The notes beneath the pieces were generated by a model, which was not told the origin of the DNA, ran no database searches, and saw only the letters and a list, made by a program, of their open reading frames with translations. The position numbers were made by a program, and so were the translations under genes. Source: Patescibacteria group bacterium (GTDB lineage: Bacteria; Patescibacteria; Dojkabacteria; J137). From it: a DNA stretch of 64,000 nucleotides. Positions 15,427 to 23,171 of the stretch are shown piece after piece; within the stretch, counting starts at the first letter, position 1, and every line of letters begins with the position of its first letter. The stretch covers positions 496,001 to 560,000 of the forward strand of contig CAUJCN010000002.1 of the NCBI GenBank assembly GCA_963169855.1, given 5' to 3'.

Positions 15427-16899
15427 TTAAAACTCCTTTCTAGCCACCCTATTTAAATTCCTAATACTTTGCATACTAGGTCCTAAATTCTTATCCGGCA
15501 TTTTCACAGGTACTTTCTTGTGTTTCTTAATTTCTGGTAAATCTGCATCCTCCTCTGAATATACTTTCAGATAACTTTTATCTCTTGTTGCAAGTACAAA
15601 GTGCCAAAACACGTACATGAATGCATTGCGAACAACCAAATCTTTCATAGGATTTCTACCCGAATATTGAAATTGATGTTCCAATCCAGATGGCATTAAA
15701 TAGTCTGGATCAGGTAATCTTCCGTTTTGTAAGTTGCTCATTAAGTTCTGAGAAATGTGCAACTCATATCCTCGATTGAAAATGTCTGCAACATTTTGAA
15801 TAAAGGCACCAACCCATGTCTCATTCTCTTGTAGAGCTTTATCCAACATTTCACTTTTTCTTATTATCTCCAGATCTTCATCTTCGATTAACCTGCGAAG
15901 CTTTGGTTTAGATTGATTCACTAGTTCAGGTTCAGTGTTAGATTCTTGTACACCTCGATTGTCAAGAATATTTCTGGAAGATATCACTTTAACTTTATCC
16001 TTCAATCCTAAGATCATGTAATAATCGTGTTCACCAAGAACGATTTTCATAAAAGTTTTTGCAAACTTTACAACGATGCTTAAATTACGATTATTTCTTA
16101 GAATAGTGGCAATTGCTTTGTAATACTGATTTTCACTCGTATCTAAAAAATTCAGAAATTTTTCTGGCAGGCTGTCTGGAAAATCAAATAATGACCCTTG
16201 CCTTAACAGATGAAAGTCGTTAGGATTCAGTACGATTTCAAGATTCTGGGTTTGAATGAAATCATTAATCATTTGTGCAATTGCTGCTTGAAAAGGGAAT
16301 ATATCGAATTTTATTTTCCCCTCAAGTATCATCAAAGTAGGTAAAACATCTTCAGATCTATCAAATACAAATTTGTTAGCTTTAGAGTTTTTTGAAAAAT
16401 CTGGCTTAACTTCCGCTCCAATTACTTGAGAAAGAGTAAATGCAGTTTCGATTTCCACAGAGTCTAGTGATGGATCAATTTCAAATTTTACTTTACCAGG
16501 TGAGGCAATTGTATTTCTAAAAACAGCGACCATATCCTGCCATAGACCGTACGCAAACAGTTTTGTAAACAGTAAATCTTCTTGCCTAAGTAATTCTAAC
16601 AGTGTTCCTGAGTCTTCTATCGTTTCCAGGAAAGCCATAAACTCAGTTGGAATCCTCAAGAAAGTCGGAGGACGTATTCCAAGATTAGAAAGTAATTCAA
16701 ATTCTTGGTTTGAAACTTTTACGTTAATTGATCCTGCTACAAAAAGATTGTAAAAGAATCCACCCATTTCTCTAATTTTCACTCTGGAAGCAGCAGTATT
16801 AATATCTTTCCCCTCTAAAACATCTGCTATGTAGTTCCTATTCAAGCTCAGGGATCGCCGAACTCTTATATTCCTTTCCATTCGTGGATCGCCTTCCAT
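15427..16899 (-). CDS. hypothetical protein, 490 aa
   Basis: I do not recognise this protein. It is soluble and mixed alpha/beta, with no signal peptide or membrane helix. An Arg-rich N-terminus (MERNIRVRRSLSLNRNY) is followed by a large globular region. The start could also be the second Met at 16881. It is convergent with infB and ends immediately after it. A possible TATTAT box lies about 30 bases upstream on the minus strand. Its composition is natural and the frame is long, so it is surely a gene, probably a lineage-specific one. Confidence 0.7.
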   Translation of the reverse strand: MEGDPRMERNIRVRRSLSLNRNYIADVLEGKDINTAASRVKIREMGGFFYNLFVAGSINVKVSNQEFELLSNLGIRPPTFLRIPTEFMAFLETIEDSGTLLELLRQEDLLFTKLFAYGLWQDMVAVFRNTIASPGKVKFEIDPSLDSVEIETAFTLSQVIGAEVKPDFSKNSKANKFVFDRSEDVLPTLMILEGKIKFDIFPFQAAIAQMINDFIQTQNLEIVLNPNDFHLLRQGSLFDFPDSLPEKFLNFLDTSENQYYKAIATILRNNRNLSIVVKFAKTFMKIVLGEHDYYMILGLKDKVKVISSRNILDNRGVQESNTEPELVNQSKPKLRRLIEDEDLEIIRKSEMLDKALQENETWVGAFIQNVADIFNRGYELHISQNLMSNLQNGRLPDPDYLMPSGLEHQFQYSGRNPMKDLVVRNAFMYVFWHFVLATRDKSYLKVYSEEDADLPEIKKHKKVPVKMPDKNLGPSMQSIRNLNRVARKEF

Positions 16900-16971
16900 G
16901 CGTTTTGTTCTTGAAAATTATTAACAAAGATAATAACATATACCTGCTTTTATAAATTAAATTGAACCTCT

Positions 16972-18213
16972 ATGAAAATCACAAAAGTACATGCAAGGCA
17001 AATCATTGACTCTAGAGCTACTCCAACTTTGGAAGTAGATTTATATTTAGAAGATGGGTCAATGGGTAGAGCAGCAGTCCCAAGTGGAGCATCCACAGGT
17101 GCTCACGAAGCTTTAGAATTAAGAGATGGGGATAAATCAAATTATTTGGGAAAATCCGTTTTAAAGGCTGTAGCAAATGTAGCTAAAATTAATGAACTTA
17201 TCTCTGGAAAAGGATTCGAAACGCAGGAAGCTTTAGACTCATTCTTGCTGATGGAAGATGGAACTGAGAACAAATCAAATTTTGGTGCAAATGCAATCTT
17301 AGGAATCTCTTTAGCATTTGCTCACGCAATGGCCAACTCAAGAAAAGTTCCTTTGTTCAGATATATAAATGAAATTTACGGTGGCTCTGAAATGAAACTT
17401 CCTACTCCAATGTTCAATATTATGAACGGAGGAAAGCACGCAAACTGGGCGACTGACATTCAGGAGTTTATGATCATGATTCCTAATAAAGATTATGCTG
17501 AACAGTTGAGAGCTAGTTGCGAAATTTTCATGTGTCTGGGAAAGATCTTGGAAGCTAGAGGATTGAATACAAATATCGGAAATGAGGGAGGATATGCTCC
17601 TGGATTCGCAAACAACGAAGAAGCATTCGAAGTGATCTCCGAAGCGATTGCTAAAGCTGGATATAAGTTGGGTGAAGACGTATTCTTTGCTCTTGATGTT
17701 GCATCGACTGAATTCTTTAATGCTGAAAATGGAACATATACTTTAAAAACTGAAGATAGAACTCTTTCTGCGGATGAATGGATGGATGTTTTAGAAGGAT
17801 GGACAAAGAAGTATCCGTTCTTAAGTATAGAAGATCCGTTCGCAGAAGATGACTGGGCAAACTGGACAAAATTTACTTCTAAAGTTGGAAAAGATCTTCA
17901 AGTTGTTGGAGACGATCTTTTAGTTACAAATTCTCAGAGAGTTGAAAAAGCTATAGAAGAAAAAGCTTGTAACGCACTTTTGGTAAAAGTGAATCAAATT
18001 GGAACACTGACTGAAACTATCAATGCGATGAAGATGGGTCAAAAGAATGGATGGAATAATGTACTTTCACACAGGAGTGGTGAAACAGAAGATGTAACAA
18101 TTTCTCACATTGCCGTTGGAACTGGATGCGGACAAATCAAAACTGGAGCACCGAGCAGAGGAGAACGAACAGCTAAATACAATGAATTGTTGAGAATCTC
18201 GGAAGTTCTTTAA
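16972..18213 (+). CDS. eno: enolase
   Basis: Converts 2-phosphoglycerate to phosphoenolpyruvate in glycolysis. The 413 residues show the full set of active-site signatures: SGASTGAHEALELRD, the Glu of QEFMI, NEGGYAP (Glu, with Asn in place of the usual preceding Asp), the Asp of LDVASTEF, SIEDPFAEDDW, GDDLLVT, the Lys of LLVKVNQIGTLTE, SHRSGETED and the Lys of GQIKTGAPSRGERTAKYNE. The metal ligands (Asp, Glu, Asp) and the catalytic Lys are retained. It is a single gene, closed by its own terminator at 18239. Together with pyk at 20345 it covers the last two steps of lower glycolysis. Confidence 0.97.
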   Translation: MKITKVHARQIIDSRATPTLEVDLYLEDGSMGRAAVPSGASTGAHEALELRDGDKSNYLGKSVLKAVANVAKINELISGKGFETQEALDSFLLMEDGTENKSNFGANAILGISLAFAHAMANSRKVPLFRYINEIYGGSEMKLPTPMFNIMNGGKHANWATDIQEFMIMIPNKDYAEQLRASCEIFMCLGKILEARGLNTNIGNEGGYAPGFANNEEAFEVISEAIAKAGYKLGEDVFFALDVASTEFFNAENGTYTLKTEDRTLSADEWMDVLEGWTKKYPFLSIEDPFAEDDWANWTKFTSKVGKDLQVVGDDLLVTNSQRVEKAIEEKACNALLVKVNQIGTLTETINAMKMGQKNGWNNVLSHRSGETEDVTISHIAVGTGCGQIKTGAPSRGERTAKYNELLRISEVL

Positions 18214-18238
18214 TCAAAGTCTGATATCCCAATGAAGG

Positions 18239-18258
18239 TGCCTCGCAAGAGGCATTTT
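18239..18258 (+). terminator. intrinsic terminator of eno
   Basis: TGCCTC, tetraloop GCAA, GAGGCA, TTTT: a 6-bp stem with a GNRA loop and T tract, 26 bases after the enolase stop. Confidence 0.85.
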
Positions 18259-18283
18259 CTATATACAGATGGGAGTTCCTTGC

Positions 18284-18289
18284 TATAAT
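18284..18289 (+). promoter_or_regulatory. -10 box of the gene at 18305
   Basis: TATAAT 15 bases before the ATG at 18305, right after the eno terminator. The predicted leader is under 10 bases. Confidence 0.6.
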
Positions 18290-18304
18290 TGCCGTCAGTA
18301 AAAT

Positions 18305-19204
18305 ATGGAGACATTATCAAAACCCTTTTTTGAGAAAGGCAGTTCAATAATAAGAGAGTTACAAAGCTACTTAACCAACGGTGGAAGAAGGGCCGACCTA
18401 ATCTCTCTTTACCTGATAGGCACATCCCTAGAGAATCTTCCTCCAGTAGTTAAGAATCAAGTCCATTCTATTTTTCCAGAAAACAGTTTCACTTACGTCG
18501 ATAGCAATGTTGGACTACAGAGAAACAAAGAGACTGGTAGATTCGCCCCTTGTGATTTAGCAGATACTCATTTTACAAATCTAAGGACTGGTCTGGAAAA
18601 ATCCTTTCGTTCTCACATAGAATCTAATTACCCAGCACTAGATCCCGACACAGGCTTTACAGTTACCATTCCTGGCTACGAAAATCTTTTGCAACACGGG
18701 ATACTTAAAGCAACTGGCTATATTTGTTTTCTTCCAAGTAGAAATCTAGTTTTATCAGATGGTGGTCGGTTGTTCCAAGGTGTGATATACCGATTGGTTT
18801 TATCAGAAGACCAAGTACGTTTCGTTACGACAAGAAATCTTTTTGCTTTTATACACACCTATATTGAAGATATTTGCGAACTTCTTGATAACCTAAATAG
18901 TGGATATCCTTTGTTTGATCACAAGAAGAAAGGTTTTCTAAAAAAGCTTTGTGACAATTTAACAGCTTTTTTCCCGCAAGATTATAATTTTCTAGAGAAA
19001 GTCCTGGATGCAACTAGAGATCAGGATATTGATGAAGATCAACGAAATGAAATACTCAGAGTTTTTCAGAATTACTTACGAAAGCTAATTTCTGAACTTC
19101 CTAATGACGTATCAATTGATCTTTTTAACAAAGAGATAACTTTAAATCTACCCAATCTCAAGCTCGAAACTGGAAGAATGTGGAAACCAACTCAAGAATC
19201 TTAA
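18305..19204 (+). CDS. hypothetical protein, first of a tandem paralogous pair
   Basis: A 299-residue soluble protein of no known family. It shares several blocks with the next gene: FAPCDLADTHFTNL against FDPCYLSNEHFAHF; ATGYICFLPSRNLVLSDGG against PYGYFTLLPTKHIVLSNGV; LFQGVIYRLVLS against LFENVLYRLSVS; and a C-terminal SIDLFNKEITLNL...LETGR against SIDFMNKEFLIEL...LETGR. The similarity spans most of the chain, so the two arose by duplication. No catalytic motif, signal peptide or membrane segment is seen. The central block ending in 'YRL' is beta-rich, and the 200-280 part is helical. Confidence 0.7.
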   Translation: METLSKPFFEKGSSIIRELQSYLTNGGRRADLISLYLIGTSLENLPPVVKNQVHSIFPENSFTYVDSNVGLQRNKETGRFAPCDLADTHFTNLRTGLEKSFRSHIESNYPALDPDTGFTVTIPGYENLLQHGILKATGYICFLPSRNLVLSDGGRLFQGVIYRLVLSEDQVRFVTTRNLFAFIHTYIEDICELLDNLNSGYPLFDHKKKGFLKKLCDNLTAFFPQDYNFLEKVLDATRDQDIDEDQRNEILRVFQNYLRKLISELPNDVSIDLFNKEITLNLPNLKLETGRMWKPTQES

Positions 19205-19211
19205 TCAGTTG

Positions 19212-19217
19212 TATAAT
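19212..19217 (+). promoter_or_regulatory. -10 box of the second paralogue
   Basis: TATAAT, then CCAGCAA, then the ATG at 19225. It lies just after the stop of the first paralogue (19204), so the second copy can be transcribed alone, probably without a leader. Confidence 0.6.
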
Positions 19218-19224
19218 CCAGCAA

Positions 19225-20136
19225 ATGGACGCAATAAAAATCGAACCAAAAGTAAATTCAAGGAATTTGTTAGAAGCATTACATAGAAGCCCGCCGCACT
19301 ACGAAAGTCTTTCTTTCCAACTAGTACCTAATTCGCTTCAAACTTTTGATTCGGATACTCATGATGAGGTTATGAAGTTACTTGAGAAAGATGGTTTAGT
19401 AAAACTAGACCTAGCAAACATTTCCTTAAAGAGGGCTCCAAAAGATACTAAATTTGATCCATGTTACTTATCCAACGAGCATTTTGCCCACTTTTTTAAT
19501 CCTAGCTTCGACCCAAAATTACCTTATTATTTATTCCATCATTACGGAGCTTTCGTCCCTGAATGTTTGTTTAAAATAAGAATTATTGGAATGAGCGAAC
19601 TTTCTGATTACGCCATCATTAAGCCTTACGGATACTTTACTTTGTTACCAACTAAACACATTGTTCTTTCAAACGGAGTTGTATTATTTGAGAATGTTCT
19701 ATACAGATTAAGTGTTTCAGATAAATTAAAAGCCGAAATTCAGAAACTATCTCTTTTTGCCTTTGTAAGAAAGTTCGATCAACAGATTAAACATTGGTTA
19801 GCTAATTTACCTCGAGGTAGTAGAGGTGCTTTAAATTCTGTAGACTTTTTCTTTAGACAGCTCTTTGATCTTATTAAGAACCTAGGAACTCTGAATAGTA
19901 TTGTTGAAGACTCAGCTAACATAGATAAGGCTTTACAAGTTATTTTTAAGAGTGCGGCTACTGGAGGTCTTACAGAAACTTCGGAAATAATATTCCTACA
20001 AGAAGTCATCGATACTGTTGTTAAAGCTGCAGAACAGAATCCTTCTATAGATTTTATGAACAAAGAGTTTCTTATTGAATTAGATACTCCTACTTTAGTG
20101 CTAGAAACAGGGAGGAAGGTGAAATTAGAACCATAG
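19225..20136 (+). CDS. hypothetical protein, second of a tandem paralogous pair
   Basis: A 303-residue soluble protein related to the product of the gene just upstream (shared blocks are listed there). Relative to that protein it has a different N-terminus (residues 1-60) and a longer helical C-terminal half. An ATG further upstream would overlap the preceding gene by 25 bases; the ATG at 19225 is preferred because a TATAAT box ends 7 bases before it. No function can be assigned. The following gene is pyruvate kinase, but a 208-base regulatory region separates them. Confidence 0.68.
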   Translation: MDAIKIEPKVNSRNLLEALHRSPPHYESLSFQLVPNSLQTFDSDTHDEVMKLLEKDGLVKLDLANISLKRAPKDTKFDPCYLSNEHFAHFFNPSFDPKLPYYLFHHYGAFVPECLFKIRIIGMSELSDYAIIKPYGYFTLLPTKHIVLSNGVVLFENVLYRLSVSDKLKAEIQKLSLFAFVRKFDQQIKHWLANLPRGSRGALNSVDFFFRQLFDLIKNLGTLNSIVEDSANIDKALQVIFKSAATGGLTETSEIIFLQEVIDTVVKAAEQNPSIDFMNKEFLIELDTPTLVLETGRKVKLEP

Positions 20137-20186
20137 GACTGTTACAGTAGTGTTAGCAATTTTTTGTAACAAAAGTCTTGATTGTA

Positions 20187-20215
20187 CATTTATCACCCTC
20201 TTCGATGGTGGTATA
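20187..20215. repeat. 29-bp palindromic repeat, copy 1
   Basis: Identical over 29 bases to the copy at 20286-20314. It holds an inverted repeat TATCACC / GGTGGTA with one G-T pair around CTCTTCGAT. It lies upstream of pyk and is a candidate operator or RNA hairpin. Confidence 0.75.
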
Positions 20216-20285
20216 TGCTTGGACTGCTAACATTCTTCGATGCTGCGTTGTAAACATCAGAATTATTCCAAGTTTTTTGGAAATG

Positions 20286-20314
20286 CATTTATCACCCTCT
20301 TCGATGGTGGTATA
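20286..20314. repeat. 29-bp palindromic repeat, copy 2, overlapping the pyk promoter
   Basis: Second exact copy, 99 bases after the first. Its last four bases (TATA) form the start of a TATAAT box at 20311-20316. A protein bound here would cover the promoter. Confidence 0.75.
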
Positions 20315-20316
20315 AT
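20311..20316 (+). promoter_or_regulatory. -10 box of pyk
   Basis: TATAAT 28 bases before the ATG at 20345. It begins inside the second palindromic repeat. The -35 region (TTTATC, 20288-20293) is poor, as in promoters that depend on an activator or are under a repressor. Confidence 0.6.
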
Positions 20317-20344
20317 CAATCCGATAAATAATATACATTTCCAT

Positions 20345-21649
20345 ATGAATTTAAAGAAAACAAAGATTGTTTGTACAATCGGTCCTGCTTCATGGGATCC
20401 AGAAGTAATGAAGAACATGATTGATGCTGGTATGAACTGCGCCAGAGTAAACGGTGCTTTTGCAGACGAAGCTGAGTTAGATAAGGTGACGAAACTAGTT
20501 AGAGATGTTTCAGATAGCGTTTCTCTAATGATGGATGTTAAAGGTCCCGAAGTTAGAATGAACAAATTTGCAGCTGCAAAACCTATCAAGCCGGGAGACG
20601 AAATTATTATAGGAAACGATGATTCTTCAGAGATCTACCCTGGAAACTATCCTGATTTATACAAACATTTAGAAGTTGGACAGAGAGTAGTGATCGGAGA
20701 CGGCGATACTGAGTTAGTAATTACTAAAATCGAAGGAGACAAAATGATTACTGAAGTAGTTTTCGGAGAAGCTTTGAAACCTGGAAAAGCAATGAACTTA
20801 CCAGGGGCTGCAATTACTTCTCAAATTTTGACTGAGAAAGACAAAACAAATTTAGCTTATGCAATGAAATTAGGCTGGGATTTTGTTTCTGCATCATTCA
20901 TTCAAACTGCTGAAGCTGCAAGAGAAGTTAACGAATTCTTGAAAGGAAGCAATATGAAATTGATTGCTAAGATCGAAGACCAGAGTGGAGTAGACAATAT
21001 CGACGAAATCTTGGAAGAAGTTGATGGAATTATGGTTGCGAGAGGTGGATTAGGAGTTGAGTTAGGATTAGAGTACGTGCCTATTGCCGAACGAATTCTT
21101 ATTGAGAAAGCTTTATACGCAGGAAAGATCGTAATTACAGCAACACAAATGCTTGAGAGTATGATCACAAATCCAAGACCGACTAGAGCAGAAGCTAACG
21201 ATGTTGCGACTGCAATTTTCTTAGGATCAGATTCAGTTATGCTTTCTGGAGAAAGTTCAGCTGGTGCATATCCAGTAGAAGCTGTTAAATTTGTGAGTAG
21301 AGTTGCGGAAGTTTCTGAACCGCTACTTAACCCAACTCAGTACAACGAAGCAATCGGTGTAGAAATTCAAATTCAAGACTTAGCAAATACTGTTATTGAA
21401 ACAGCAGTGTCTGAAGAAGGAATCGAAGCGATCGTTGTTTACGAAACAGATGGAGAACTTGCGAGAATGATCGGAAGAAATGCTCCTTACGAACCAGTAA
21501 TCGCTGTTGTTGACAATGCAGAGGTTGCAAGAGCACTTTCTATCGCAAAGGGTGTTGTAACTGTAAAAAATGAGGCTGAATTAAAAGCTTTAGGTTTCAA
21601 CAAAATTTTGAAAGTTGGAAGAGAAGACGAGTCAGTAGAAATTGTTTAA
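20345..21649 (+). CDS. pyk: pyruvate kinase, with altered active-site residues
   Basis: Transfers phosphate from phosphoenolpyruvate to ADP. The 434 residues show the TIM barrel start (KTKIVCTIGPAS), the ARVN segment, the Asp of MDVKGPEVRM, domain B (about 70-165), AKIEDQSGVDNIDEI (barrel Lys and metal-ligand Glu), ATQMLESM, NPRPTRAEANDVA and MLSGESSAG, then the C-terminal domain. The start at 20345 is where the family begins; upstream ATGs precede the promoter. Two departures are visible. The second metal-ligand Asp of the usual ARGDLGVE is Gly235 (ARGGLGVE), and the ARLNFSHG motif reads ARVNGAFAD, losing the Ser and His. Activity may be altered. It has its own terminator. Confidence 0.92.
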   Translation: MNLKKTKIVCTIGPASWDPEVMKNMIDAGMNCARVNGAFADEAELDKVTKLVRDVSDSVSLMMDVKGPEVRMNKFAAAKPIKPGDEIIIGNDDSSEIYPGNYPDLYKHLEVGQRVVIGDGDTELVITKIEGDKMITEVVFGEALKPGKAMNLPGAAITSQILTEKDKTNLAYAMKLGWDFVSASFIQTAEAAREVNEFLKGSNMKLIAKIEDQSGVDNIDEILEEVDGIMVARGGLGVELGLEYVPIAERILIEKALYAGKIVITATQMLESMITNPRPTRAEANDVATAIFLGSDSVMLSGESSAGAYPVEAVKFVSRVAEVSEPLLNPTQYNEAIGVEIQIQDLANTVIETAVSEEGIEAIVVYETDGELARMIGRNAPYEPVIAVVDNAEVARALSIAKGVVTVKNEAELKALGFNKILKVGREDESVEIV

Positions 21650-21660
21650 TGGGTACAAGA

Positions 21661-21711
21661 AAGATCCCGTTGTCACCCTGAGCGTAGTCGAAGGGTGCGG
21701 GATCTTTTTTT
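21661..21711 (+). terminator. pyk terminator built from a REP-like hairpin
   Basis: AAGATCCCG and CGGGATCTT form the outer stem, CACCCT and AGGGTG the inner stem, and TTTTTTT follows. The inner core CCTGAGCGTAGTCGAAGG resembles the GAGCTTGTCGAA core of the other palindromes at 7265 and 25590. It lies between pyk and a convergent gene. Confidence 0.85.
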
Positions 21712-21713
21712 GT

Positions 21714-22256
21714 TTACTTCTTCTCCATGAACCTTTCAACCAAACCTCCAATCAACCAGTAACCCAAAAGGATTACAACACCCCAGAACAAAAGGGTATT
21801 CACATTATTGTAGATATCAGACTTCCAGTAATAATCAACTACTGTACATCTAATGTGGCAGAACAGTGTTCCATAGTTTGTAAGCTGTGCTGCAAGATTA
21901 ATCATCATTCTTACGACTTCGTTAATCAAAAATAGTGGAATCAGAAGCCCTACAAAAGTGTTTACTGAGTTAATAGCAACATATCTAGCTACAGTTTTAT
22001 CATTCTGCAAAGCAACTGTTCTTCCTACGTAACCAACTAGCGAAGCAACCCCCATTACTAGAACTATAAATCCATAAATCATTACAATGATTCTTCCAGC
22101 ATCTCCACCGCTATAAGCGACCATCGAGAAAACTGAGAATGCTAAGAATAAGAACATCAACCCTACTGTTTGTTTTACACCAATAAAGTTGTTAAACATT
22201 CTGTGTGGTTTCGAGCCTTCTTTGAAAAATCTTCCGAATCTGCCTTTTGGGTTCAT
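21714..22256 (-). CDS. hypothetical multi-pass membrane protein
   Basis: A 180-residue protein with about four membrane helices: roughly 28-50 (TVGLMFLFLAFSVFSMVAY), 54-76 (IIVMIYGFIVLVMGVASLVG), 92-120 (NTFVGLLIPLFLINEVV) and 150-173 (LLFWGVVILLGYWLIGGL). The N-terminus is basic (NPKGRFGRFFKEGSKPHR) and probably cytoplasmic. Two cysteines in the loop CHIRC could form a pair. No family is recognised. It follows a small gene by 17 bases, probably in one transcript, and converges on pyk. Confidence 0.68.
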   Translation of the reverse strand: MNPKGRFGRFFKEGSKPHRMFNNFIGVKQTVGLMFLFLAFSVFSMVAYSGGDAGRIIVMIYGFIVLVMGVASLVGYVGRTVALQNDKTVARYVAINSVNTFVGLLIPLFLINEVVRMMINLAAQLTNYGTLFCHIRCTVVDYYWKSDIYNNVNTLLFWGVVILLGYWLIGGLVERFMEKK

Positions 22257-22273
22257 AATATTTTTATTAATAA

Positions 22274-22456
22274 TTAAGTTCTCGCTTTATACATAGAATT
22301 ATCAATAAATCTTACAAGAGACTTATTGGCCAATAGATTTGCGTAGTTAAGTTTATCGTCATTTGTAGATAATCCTACTTGCTCAACTAACGAAGCCTCT
22401 GGGAATTCCATGATTTCGTAAGAACTAACGGGATTAGTCAAAATAGCACCATTCAT
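22274..22456 (-). CDS. small hypothetical protein, 60 aa
   Basis: A short open frame just upstream of the membrane protein gene, 17 bases apart and on the same strand. The protein is acidic in its first half and helical in its second (KLNYANLLANKSLVRFIDNS). A TATTCT-like box lies only 3 bases before the ATG, so the promoter is doubtful. It is kept because position and composition fit a real small gene. Confidence 0.45.
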   Translation of the reverse strand: MNGAILTNPVSSYEIMEFPEASLVEQVGLSTNDDKLNYANLLANKSLVRFIDNSMYKART

Positions 22457-22556
22457 ACAAGAATATCGTAACTATAGTTAGCATATCACGAATCTGTGAA
22501 CAAGAAAACTGATCCGAAGCTCTTTACCTTGTAGAAAGAATCAATTAAAATCACCG

Positions 22557-22562
22557 TATTAC
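22557..22562 (+). promoter_or_regulatory. -10 box of the gene at 22570
   Basis: TATTAC, then CACACCA, then the ATG at 22570: the 7-base spacing of the leaderless pattern. Confidence 0.45.
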
Positions 22563-22569
22563 CACACCA

Positions 22570-23091
22570 ATGATGTTGAAGTCACCTTCAAATTTCTCTC
22601 CATGGGGTATTACGCGTGTCGCAGCTAGAACTTTAACCTACTTATTCGCTGATGATGGTCCCACAGAAGTTATTTTTGATCTACCTTTGCAGGATCGGGA
22701 ATGGTTCGCCCCACTTCATCTAAATGCGGTTAACGATTCTGATCACTATTACTTCCATAAGGTTTCTAGGACTATCGGAAGAAGTATTCAGTATTTTCCA
22801 TCCTTAAAAGATCTATTGGAGAGGGGCTACTCCGAACAGTTATCGCAAATAGGAACTTTTTATCCCAATGTTGGTTCAACACAGCAATATTTAGAACACA
22901 AAGGCATTTTTGCGTTTGTTCCCAAAATAGATATTATTTTTCGTGCTCAGAATGGCGATTCTTATACTCTAGAAAAAGGCAGTATAGTTACACCTTGTTT
23001 AGACACTTATTCTCTGGAGAAAATTGTTCAGTTGTTCGACCCTAGAATTGGAATGGTTCCAATTAACGATGCTCTGGATGCAGAACAGTAA
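22570..23091 (+). CDS. hypothetical protein, 173 aa
   Basis: A soluble mixed alpha/beta protein that I do not recognise. The segment HKGIFAFVPKIDIIFRAQNG loosely resembles the GYICFLP...LVLSDGG block of the tandem paralogues at 18305 and 19225. It may be a distant member of the same unknown family, but this is weak. It stands alone between a divergent small gene and valS, 80 bases before the latter. Confidence 0.6.
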   Translation: MMLKSPSNFSPWGITRVAARTLTYLFADDGPTEVIFDLPLQDREWFAPLHLNAVNDSDHYYFHKVSRTIGRSIQYFPSLKDLLERGYSEQLSQIGTFYPNVGSTQQYLEHKGIFAFVPKIDIIFRAQNGDSYTLEKGSIVTPCLDTYSLEKIVQLFDPRIGMVPINDALDAEQ

Positions 23092-23171
23092 AATCTATTT
23101 CAAACCCATTATTTCGGTAGATTTATTACAGGTAAACGATATATAATTCAGATAATATTAATCACACGTTT

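Noticed and set aside
20187..20314. Minimal CRISPR array (two 29-bp repeats).
   Set aside because: Only two copies, a 70-base gap, and no cas genes. The second copy merges with a promoter, so operators are the better reading.
20153..20344. A small minus-strand protein with the repeated peptide YTTIEEGDKC.
   Set aside because: The repeated peptide is just the two DNA palindromes read in one frame; there is no promoter, and it lies in the pyk regulatory region.
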